Under the pieces are notes generated by a model, which saw nothing but the letters and a program-made list of their open reading frames with translations, searched no databases and was not told the DNA's origin. DNA of 64,000 nucleotides. Source: Suillus spraguei. Taxonomy: Eukaryota > Basidiomycota > Agaricomycetes > Boletales > Suillaceae. The stretch lies in NCBI GenBank assembly GCA_016800925.1, contig JABCPU010000378.1:1-64000 (forward strand). Reading direction: 5' to 3'. This document shows, in pieces, positions 11,335 to 20,062 of the stretch; position 1 is the stretch's first letter; every line of letters starts with the position of its first letter. The position numbers and the translations under genes were made by a program.

Positions 11335-11936
11335 CATGAGGTGAGTTTTGCTGATCATGTCAATGAATTATTACTCACCGTCTCATAGTATAGCCCACCC
11401 TGTAAGAGGTGTGTTGGAGGAGGCCCACGTCTCGCTGCTGTCGGCTGCAGGGGGCAAGTGATGAAGTCCTGCGCCAAGTGCTACAGGATGAAGGTTCGAT
11501 GTGACTGACTGACGTCGGTCGATGATGACCTCCCTGCCATGACTGAGCAGGTGTGGGCATTCCATCCTCGGTCAAAGGCCATGCCAGCCTCCTCCAAGAA
11601 ACAGCCACAATCTATGTCGACAAGGGCGACATTCTGGGCCCATTGACTGACGCTTGATTTGGAATCTGAGGATGCCATGGAGGTGACCAGTGAGGTTTTT
11701 CTTCTTTTGACTGCCAACATTATTAATCTCTTGATTTAGAGGTCGCTGTTGCTGCTGAGCCCATCAACCCGCCAGCAGCCATCACGTCGGCCAATGACTT
11801 CCCTCCTGAGTATTGGCAGGAGGAGGTCGACACCATCATTCCCCCACCACCTGCTGCAGCCAATTCCACTACCTCAGTGACTGAGCCCACCATCCACGAC
11901 CATCTGGTCGCCCTGATGGCAATGTAACAAACATAT
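11335..11936 (+). pseudogene. Second copy of the Cys-cluster accessory fragment
   Basis: This is the reverse complement of 4557-5143 with very few differences. It starts inside the intron following the basic exon (GAGGTGAGTTTTGCTGATCA). It keeps KSCAKCYRMKVRCD-type coding, the stop after it, the intron ending TTGATTTAG and the Ala/Pro-rich C-terminus. The upstream exon with MPRRKAKGKEK is absent, so this copy has no start. Confidence 0.6.
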
Positions 11937-12683
11937 TGGCGCTGGGCATAAAACCCCATATTTTGATACTTGTCTCACGTCTACAGGAGTTACCACTTGT
12001 CCATGGCCGTCTTACCCCTTTAGCAGTACCAGCGGCATCCCATGCTTACCGCACACCGTACTGACTACCGCACCTCGTTCTACGAACCGATGTCCTTCCA
12101 TGTCCTTGCCACGTCCGCATAGCTCCATTTGGTGCGTAGTTTGTTTCCTGTTCGTTATCACTGATTCCATGGCAAGCGTTATTACATGTTGCCTTGTGCC
12201 GCAGCGCCTCGCGCTATGTTTACTTATGGCGGTTACTACACTCCAGCGCTACTGATCTCACCTAGAGTATTCCGAGTACATACAAATTAGGATATAAGCA
12301 CCGCGTACCCCACACGATACAGTACCTGATTTTACACCATTGCATGTACTATAGGTCAGGATTATTGTCTAGCTCTGGATCAACCCAATAGTGGACATAG
12401 TCTTTAAAGTTCCCTTATTGCTCGTTAATACATCACGCTCGTTCTCCATTACCGCCGGCATACCGCTGGACTTTTGATTGTTACTTTTGACTGAACTTCT
12501 CATGCTCCGCTACTTTACCACTGAAAGTACCGCGGACTTCTTTACTGTTTCTTTGCACCGCTCGCAACCTTACCGCTACCGCTGAGACCACCGCTCAACA
12601 TCGCTTGCTAGATGCAACTGTTACTGACTTTATCTCGACGACAGTAGCACTGCTACGCATGACGCTAGTTCCGGCGGTATCAT
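11937..12683 (+). mobile_element. Family-A LTR-like repeat, truncated at one end
   Basis: It starts TGTAACAAACATATTGGCGC and follows the full-length copy for about 747 bp. The last ~220 bp, including the TTTACA end, are missing. It joins the dioxygenase relic directly at 12684. Confidence 0.75.
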
Positions 12684-13677
12684 CGCTGAGATTGCAAAAC
12701 ATGAAGAGGCCTTGCTTCAATTTTTTTTTCATTGGTCAGAACAATTGCTGGAGCAGCCCTCGGTGATTTTGGACGCAGCCAGCTGCATTATCTTGTGGTA
12801 CCTACCAGATGCCATCAGCCCATGGATTCAAGTTAGCTTATTTATTATGACCAATCGGCCAGCTCATTGACCTACCTTACAGGCCGAGATGGAAGAAGCC
12901 ACCATTGGCATGGGCTCTCTCTTGCAGCAAAGCATGACCAGTGGAATGGACACCAAGTGGAAGACGTTCCCAGGGAATTTTCATACCAGCGACCGGCAAT
13001 GATTGACCCCAGGATGTATCAATTTAGCCCCCTGCTGGTTCCAGCAAGGCCAAGAGGTCAGTACTGCTTCTTCACCAGAATGCCCATGCTCATGCAGGTG
13101 AGCTAGCCACACGGTTTTCCACCAGCTGATGGATTCTTCCCCAAGGTGTTGGCCACACTGAAAGGAAAAGATGGTCCTGATGTCATAATATCTATGCAGT
13201 GTGCAGCAGTCCTAGCTTCTGCAGCTCTTTGGGTGATGCATCCCAAGTTGTATTGGGCTTCGGTCAACATGCAGATACAACTTGCCCGATGGGCCATGTC
13301 ACATGGCCTCAGTGATATGTGCACCCGCATGCAATTTTTGGCATCAGTGTTCAATTGTGCATCTGTTATTTGTAATAGACAATGCCCTATTCACCGAGAT
13401 CCAAGTTCTTCTCCCAAAGGGTTTGACATCATGACCAGTGCCGGCCATTATTGTGATGGACTCATGACATTATCCAATCTCAGTATCTGGTTGCGATATA
13501 ACTCAGGTGCTATGGTTGGCTGCTCTGGACACATTGTCAGGCATGGTGTCACATATAGCGGCAACCGCATTGTGTGGGCTTGGTTCATGTGCGACAGCAT
13601 TCATAATTTTGTGGGGACAGCTCGGCCATTATATGCAACTTATGTGGATGTGGGTTGGAATGTCTCGGTCTCGGCCT
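12684..13677 (+). pseudogene. TET/JBP-family 2-oxoglutarate/Fe(II) dioxygenase relic
   Basis: The N-terminal fragment (KHEEALLQFFFHWSEQLLEQ) is followed by introns near 12827-12881 and 13099-13145 and by a long open segment to TAG at 13677. This segment carries LWVMHPKLYWASVNMQIQLA, CNRQCPIHRDPSSSPKGFDI, IVRHGVTYSGNRIVWAWFMC and DSIHNF. In the TET/JBP family (5-methylcytosine or thymine oxidases; expanded in Agaricomycetes next to KDZ transposases, Iyer and colleagues) iron is bound by an HxD pair and a distal His, and 2-oxoglutarate by a downstream Arg. HRD, RHGV and NRIV fit those roles. WFMCDS has Cys where relatives I recall often have Arg. The N-terminal half has stops (around 13004 and 13106), and the 5' end is cut by the LTR-like repeat at 12683. 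The catalytic half is open. Confidence 0.75.
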
Positions 13678-13689
13678 AGATAGTGCAGT

Positions 13690-14153
13690 CATTGTGTATC
13701 ACAATAACTGATGTTTGCATTTGGTGTCTGACCGACCGACTGACCAGTTCGACCTATAGTTTGATTTACATTGGCACATGTGAAAACATCAGCTCCATCT
13801 GACTGCCTCGGGCATTCATATTGATTGGCCCATGTGATGGCATCAGTGCCATCAGCTGACATGATGGTATCAGGCATTCGGGCATTTTTTGCCTTCGGCC
13901 CATATGATAACATCAGGGATTGAGTTGCATCAGCCCATCTGATTTCATTGGGCATGCAGTTATATGGGCCGAGATGATGGCATCAGGCATTCATTTCCTT
14001 CAGCCCATATGATAATATCAGGTATTCAGGTTCATCGGCCCACATGTTTGCATCAGCACCATGGGCTGAGATGATGGCATTGAGTATTCAATATTCTCAG
14101 CCCATATGAGTGTCTCAGGTATTGGTTTTGATCAGCCCATATGATAGCATCAG
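13690..14153. repeat. GGCCCATATGAT-type satellite, left arm
   Basis: Degenerate units read (C/T)(A/G)GCCCATATGATNNCATCAGG and recur roughly every 30-65 bp. The opposite arm at 14629-15310 carries the reverse complement, so the whole block is a large imperfect palindrome. No coding capacity is supported. Confidence 0.75.
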
Positions 14154-14628
14154 TGTTACAATTGTATGTGCCCCTATTTATTTTCTGCCTCCTTTACTTT
14201 GTATATTACGTAATGTGACTCTGACTCATATGCTCAACACATCTGTACTATAGTTGCCTTCCTTCTTTGGATATGCACTTACATTCTCACGTCTCTCTCT
14301 TGGTCCGTGCGCACATATTGGCCTATTTAAGCACGTTGTATTATGCTTGTATACTTTACTTTAATCTTACTGGGTTTTACCTGGAACATCCTTTGCTTAG
14401 GTCTCCAACCTAAGTTGTCTTGAATCGTCTCTAAGTCTAAGCACTCCTTAGCCTTAGTCTCTATTCTCGTAGAACCTCTTAGACTTATCTTTGAGGCTGA
14501 ACCCTTGATAGTACTCGGAACGCGTTCCTTGTACTTTCACCTTGTCCTCTTCTGGACATTGTAGAACTTCCCAGTAGACCGACTGTGTCTTTTCACTGTC
14601 GCTGGTGATGCCACCCCAGTTCGTAACA
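14154..14628 (+). mobile_element. Solo LTR of the chromovirus family
   Basis: It is 475 bp, exactly the length of the LTRs of the complete element at 33077-40744. It reads as their diverged reverse complement relative to the plus strand (TGTTACAATTGTATG ... CCCAGTTCGTAACA). It is flanked by the perfect 5-bp duplication ATCAG at 14149-14153 and 14629-14633. A TATA-like CTATTTAAGCAC lies in the U3 region near 14320. Confidence 0.9.
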
Positions 14629-15310
14629 ATCAGTACCATCAACTGAAATGATCTGGCCCATATGTTTGCATCAGGTGGATAGCCGAGGCAGGGTCGATGC
14701 AACTTAATACTTGATGTTATCATATGGGCCAAAGGCGATGAATGCCCGATCCCATCATGTCAGCCAATGGTACTGATGTTATCATATGGGCCAATCAATC
14801 CAATACCAGAGGCACTCAGATGGGCCAAGAATAATGAATACTCAGTGCCATCATCTCGGCCCATGGTACTGATGCAAACATGTGGGCTGATGAACCTGAA
14901 TACCTGATATTATCATATGGGCCGAAGGAAATGAATGCCTGATGCCATCATCTTGGCCCATATAACTGCATGCCCAATGAAATCAGATGGTCTGATGCAA
15001 CTCAATCCCTGATGTTATCATATGGGCCGAAGGCAACAAATGCCCGAATGCCTGATACCATCATGTCAGCTGATGGCACTGATGTCATCATATGGGCTGA
15101 TCAACCCAATACCTGAGGCACTCAGATGGGCCGAGATTAATGAATACTCAATGCCATCATCTCAGCCCATGGTACTGATGTAAATGCATGGGCCGATACA
15201 ACTGCATACCTGATGGTGTCATATGGGCCGATGGTACTGACTCTCTCAGGTATGTTTGTCTATTGGCCCATATGATGACATCGGCCTTTATTTTACTCGG
15301 CCCATGTGAT
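14629..15310. repeat. GGCCCATATGAT-type satellite, right arm (inverted)
   Basis: Units read CCTGATGTTATCATATGGGC and variants, the inverse of the left arm. Longer blocks such as TTATCATATGGGCCGAAGG recur with Lys/Glu-like spacers that are not open. The arm is about 1.5 times longer than the left one. Confidence 0.75.
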
Positions 15311-15836
15311 GGCATCATACACACAATTTACAGACCAATGTGCACAGGCAATATAAATATATTACTGCCTAGGGTTGCCTGACACCTTTTACCCCCATCA
15401 TCGGCCTAATGATATGCATGCTATCAGCCGAGCATTTCACACACTCACAACAGCACATGGGCCCAGCTGACAATATTACACCAACCATTTATTGGCTATC
15501 GGCCGACATGTTAATGTCAAGCATCACTGTGTATGGGCCCACCTGTCAATATCACTGCTCAGTGAGATGGCCGGCCAAACATTAGACACAGACATATAGC
15601 ATCGGTCAGCCAATGTCTGTTGGCCTGTTTGGAACAGTGTTTTGTCAACCTCAGCTGCATGTATTATATATACTATGTGACTGAATGGGCTCACACTGCT
15701 ACCGCTGCTTCCCCTTGGATGTTTGCACCATACTCATGGTGCCACTGGTTAATTCCAGACTGTTTACAATACTTATCGATAGTATTGTAGATCTGTTTTA
15801 ACTAGATGCTTGTTAGCTGAGATAATGACTGAGAAA
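15311..15836. other. Unassigned region with satellite-derived words
   Basis: Scattered CGGCCGACATG and GGGCCCA words echo the neighbouring satellite. No gene, RNA or element end is recognisable. Confidence 0.3.
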
Positions 15837-16052
15837 TCAGTAACGCACCAATGTCCACTTTGTCTGGCACATTTTGCCAGTCTTTTGTGGGCCCTGTGTC
15901 CTCTTGGGTATGATAGACTTTGCTGCCCCATTAAATGTCACTATCTTGAAGTTACCTCCTTCTGCATGCTCTGATCGATGCTCATGAAGGTAGTCGATTA
16001 GTGCTGTTACTTCTGGTTCAGTCCAAAAGGCCTTTTCTTTCTCTTGAGCCAT
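15837..16052 (-). pseudogene. Myb/SANT-like DNA-binding domain fragment
   Basis: From an ATG at 16052 the minus strand encodes a 71-residue fragment with KAFWTEPEVTALIDYLHEHR, FKIVTFNGAAKSI and KTGKMCQTKWT. It resembles the Myb/SANT-like domains that accompany Harbinger-type transposons and occur as orphan genes in Agaricomycetes. The Trp residues of the fold are present (FWT, KWT). The frame leaves the expected path just after KWTLVR at a possible intron, and no downstream exon was found. It is probably a remnant. Confidence 0.6.
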
Positions 16053-16282
16053 GAGAACAGTGGTATAATGCGCAGCAAGAGCTGTTAGAGATACAACACT
16101 TGTTAAGATATGTCTATGATGGGTGAGATGGACACCCTTGAGATTATTGATGTGATAACAAGACCCCATGGTCATAGTATGATACAAGCAAGGTTCAAGG
16201 TCAGCCGCTCAGGGTGTGCCATGCTGACCATGCCTGCCGACCACAAATTGACTTGACCTAACTTCACATGAGTTTCTGAACT

Positions 16283-16589
16283 AGCTCTAAACATAGTGCG
16301 AGGCAGCTGTGGCACAAGGCAACATGTAATATGGCTTGCTGTAGAATCAGTGATACGTGGTTAGATACAAACTTCACACCAAATGGAGCTATGCAGATGC
16401 GGCAAGGACATGGAAGGACATTGGTACGTGGAATGTGGTGTGGCAGTCAGGACAGTGTGCAGTAAGTGTGGGATGCTGCTGGCATGTGCTAAAGGGGTAA
16501 GACGGCCATGGACAAGTGGTAACTCCTATAGACATGAGACAAGTGCTAAAAGGTAGGGTTTCAAGGCCAGTGCCAATATGTTCATTACA
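16283..16589 (-). mobile_element. Family-A LTR-like repeat, diverged fragment
   Basis: AACATAGTGCGAGGCAGC through GTGCCAATATGTTCATTACA matches the last ~305 bp of the copy at 3590-4556 with many substitutions. The TTACA end is intact at 16589; the other end is lost. Confidence 0.75.
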
Positions 16590-16599
16590 TTGGTCTCCT

Positions 16600-19500
16600 G
16601 GAGTGCAGTATCGGGTTGGTCTTCTAAGTCATCAGATATGCTGAGATTCTGAGTGTCAAGGTGATCCAACTTTTGCGAATGTATTCCGCAATCAAGCTGT
16701 CATGGTTGTATCGGAGGATCTTAAAAAATTCATTGTTAGTCATATATATGCGAATTCAGATTCAGAAGTCACTTACCTGTTCAGTGAAGTTCTTGAAATT
16801 TGTGCAATCTTGATAGGCATCTTTCAATGGGCCATGCATTTTCTCGTTCAGCTTGGTGCTGTAGTTTCGAGAAACACCTTTCACCTTGATGTCGTCAAAG
16901 AGATGGGCAGAAAGATGTTTCTTGTGGAAATTCCAGGACTTCTCGGACATCTCTGCTGTATCCTCAATGTATTTCTGACCAAACACTTGGATCCAATGCA
17001 ATGAATTAGAATTAAACTAAAAATATGTACATCCATCAATCCAGTGAGCTTTGACGACGCTTCCCAGCCATTATTGATGGTATCTTCAGTATGAACCTCT
17101 AACGAAGCATACATATTGAACTCCACATAGCTTCGGATACAGCAGAGCAGGAGATATGCCTCCAGATCCATATCGCAGTTGGATACATTATGCACTGCAA
17201 ATACAATAAGCTAAAACAATGTGAATGATATATTCAAGTGAATGATCTAGGCTCGCCTTAGAGATGTCTTCATATTTTGTTCCGTCAGAAAATGATACTG
17301 ATATCACCTGATTGAAGTGATTCAGGTTTTGCCAATGCAGAATTGATTGAAAGCTGACAATATAAATGAAAACCTACATAAGTACAGTGGAAAAATGACT
17401 CACAAGCTGTCAATCTGGACAATGGCCTGTTGACCCAAACGTTCAATCCATTTCTGCAGTTCAGGCCACTTGTGATCACTGAACAATCCCTCATCATTGA
17501 AGTGAAGTGGAGTTTGTTGTGCGATAGAGTGCTGTGAATGTCGGTGTGCTCCAGAATGCCAAATGAATTCTGAAAATGAAACAATAATGATAGACTGAGT
17601 AAGATAAAGATAAGGATAAGAGCGAGACTCACATCAACATCACGGAGGCTCTGGGACCTCAAGATCTGCTCTCTTGCATCCAATGTTGTAGATTCTCGCA
17701 CTCAAGCAAGCAATGCCTTGGTTCCTGTGCATGTGCGGAGAGGAAATACCTTGAGAGTGTTTGAAAGCTCGTCACGAGGCACTAGACAGGACAAGGAAAT
17801 TTGCCCATTAAACCACGAATCAATGCCATTACAGCCCTACAACAGTGAACACATTCAGATGTCAGAGATATTTAATAGTTACAGGAGCTAGAATACATGT
17901 ACTGTTCTTCATAGTCTGCAGATAGTATTATTACAATTGGATAGAAGACGCGAATAATGTCATCCCAGCATTTGATGGCAGAACCAAACCTCAATAGTGG
18001 TGCCAGACAGTCGAGAATCTTCAGAAACAAGGCGTGCCACACCGCATTCTTGAAGTTGACAAAAGCAGGCTTTCCAGAATGCTGCTTGTCTTCCTTTACC
18101 TGTCCTGAGTGTTAATAATGAAATCATCAGTAGTTATAAGGAAGAGTAGAGCAAATGATAGGCAGCCAACCAACAACGCGCCCTCCACCCAAGCCTTCTC
18201 TGTTGTGAATCGCAATAGGAAGATTAGCACAGTGAGCGACTACAGGATAGCCTTTTACATGACCGAATGACGATAATTTTGCTTTGTCGGCATACAAAAT
18301 GGACGCAAGAGGTTTTGCGTCTGGTGGAATTTTTGACTATGATGATATTCAGTCAATGGTATATACTACAATGCAGACACTTAACATGATACTAATAAGA
18401 AAATGACCTACTTGATACTCCCAGAATGCATTAGTGGTCCATGGTTCATGAATGAACTGAATGAACTTCTCGCCATTGAACTTTGACAGCCTTTACACAT
18501 TTAAGACAAAGTTCAGACCTACTTGTGGATCATGAAGTAAATTGGTGACCCAGTCCCACAGTGAATGATGAAATAGTGGGAATGTTTGATTAACACCTCA
18601 TAAGGGCACAATAACTTCCTCCTTTGTAAACTATTACATGACAGAAGCAAAATAAGCATAGTATATACGAAGTTAGTGAATAGTACACACAGGTGTCATC
18701 TTGAATGACACTGCATCCCACATGTCTCTCACATCTTTGCAATTCTTGAGGGTAAAGAGCTCAATCCTGCTGCGATGAAAGAGGTGAATGAGGCGGTCCA
18801 GCTGCTCATGAGAGAGTCCAGCATCATGTGTGAGTTCTGCAACTTCGAAGTTGATACAAGTGCGAAACAGCTGCCAGGGCATAGGATCTGCTTCTGGAAC
18901 TGCTGGTGGGGCACCGGGACCGCGTCCATAGTCCTCGAAGTGGTACACTTTGGTGGGGATACCACTACTAGGGTGGTATTCCACTTTGATATCGTCAATG
19001 TCATGCTGGGGTGCAGGTGATGCTGTTCCAGATGATGGTGGATCGCCTGTATAGACATAAGTTGAAAACATACCATCAGAATCGGTCTGTCCCACATCAG
19101 CATCATGTTAGTAGTCTATCTGGTTATCGAAATCGAAATCATCACCCTCTGAGCGATTGTTGATAGCTTGCGTCAATGCACAACAGGTCAGTGTTGGCAA
19201 TCAAGGACAAACGAAAGTGACGGCTTACGAGATGTTGAGCCACTGATGGATGGACGGACACCAGTGAACATGCTACCATGATGCGCCTGTTCTCACTCTA
19301 CAATTAATTAACAATAGTGTAGAATCAAAATGATGCTAGTAATATATTAGACATACCTTGAAGAATGGCCCTAGCAAGCTCCAAATCCTCTCCCCTTTGT
19401 TCAGAGTGCCTCTGGAAAGCCTTTTCATGTGTTTGGAATCCTTGGCGATGAAAGGATTGGCCACAATAATCACAGGATCATTGCAAATCAGCAGGCATTT

Positions 19501-19680
19501 AATATGATATTGAAACTGGGACACATGTCAGCATCAGAATCAGGTCAGAGACAGTGATGAGACTTACATGAATTGTTAGTGAAGATGGGTGTAAATCACC
19601 TCTCAAGACAGCAGATGGTGTGACATTTTGATGGAGAAGCGCTGGAGGGTCAGACCTGGTGAAGTCGGGTATACAAAGCT
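16600..19680 (-). pseudogene. Plavaka-type transposase, multi-exon relic
   Basis: Minus-strand exons collinear with Plavaka transposases are visible over 3 kb. In coding order: LLGPFFKV (about 19360); YHFEDYGRGPGAPPAVPEAD and LFTLKNCKDVRDMWDAVSFK (19095-18680); FPLFHHSLWDWVTNLLHDPQ (about 18600-18520); FNGEKFIQFIHEPWTTNAFW (about 18490-18420); DAKPLASILYADKAKLSSFG and NLPIAIHNREGLGGGRVVGW (18340-18170); GKPAFVNFKNAVWHALFLKI (about 18090-18000); HNKLHFNDEGLFSDHKW (about 17480); EVHTEDTINNGWEASSK (about 17060); and KKHLSAHLFDDIKVKGVSRN, KLNEKMHGPLKDAYQDCTNF (16930-16780). Some exons carry stops or shifts, for example near 18590. Plavaka is a CMC-superfamily cut-and-paste transposase common in Agaricomycetes. 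Terminal repeats were not found. Confidence 0.75.
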
Positions 19681-20062
19681 TGCAGAATCTAAAATATGTA
19701 AATGAATTAGCAGACTAATAGCATTTAAAAGACGCAGATCTGCCAATGAAATTATACAAATCAGAACTGTAACAAGGAGAACAGAAGATACTAACGAGGG
19801 CTGAAGTTGTTGGTGAAGGGGTGTTGAGAGGATGGTGTGATGTGAATTAACAGCTGGCTACAGCATTGCAATTGATGTACCAAGGGTCTAGGTCCAGCAT
19901 CAATATTACAAATCAGTTACAATGATGCAACTCTGGTATAAATATTCCTAATGGGTTTTAAGAATAGAACTTATGTTTCAATATCGTGACTCAGTATCAA
20001 TATGATTGAAACCAAGTCTCACAGGCATGCTGTTGCAACCAACTTATGAACTTTCTGACATA

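Larger units (their letters stand above)
11335..12683. repeat. Right arm of the ~1.35-kb inverted duplication
   Basis: It mirrors 3795-5143, including the junction between the gene fragment and the family-A end (GATGGCAATGTAACAAACAT here, its complement at 4545-4565). The arm ends at GATCATCGCTGAG, where the dioxygenase relic begins. Confidence 0.85.
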
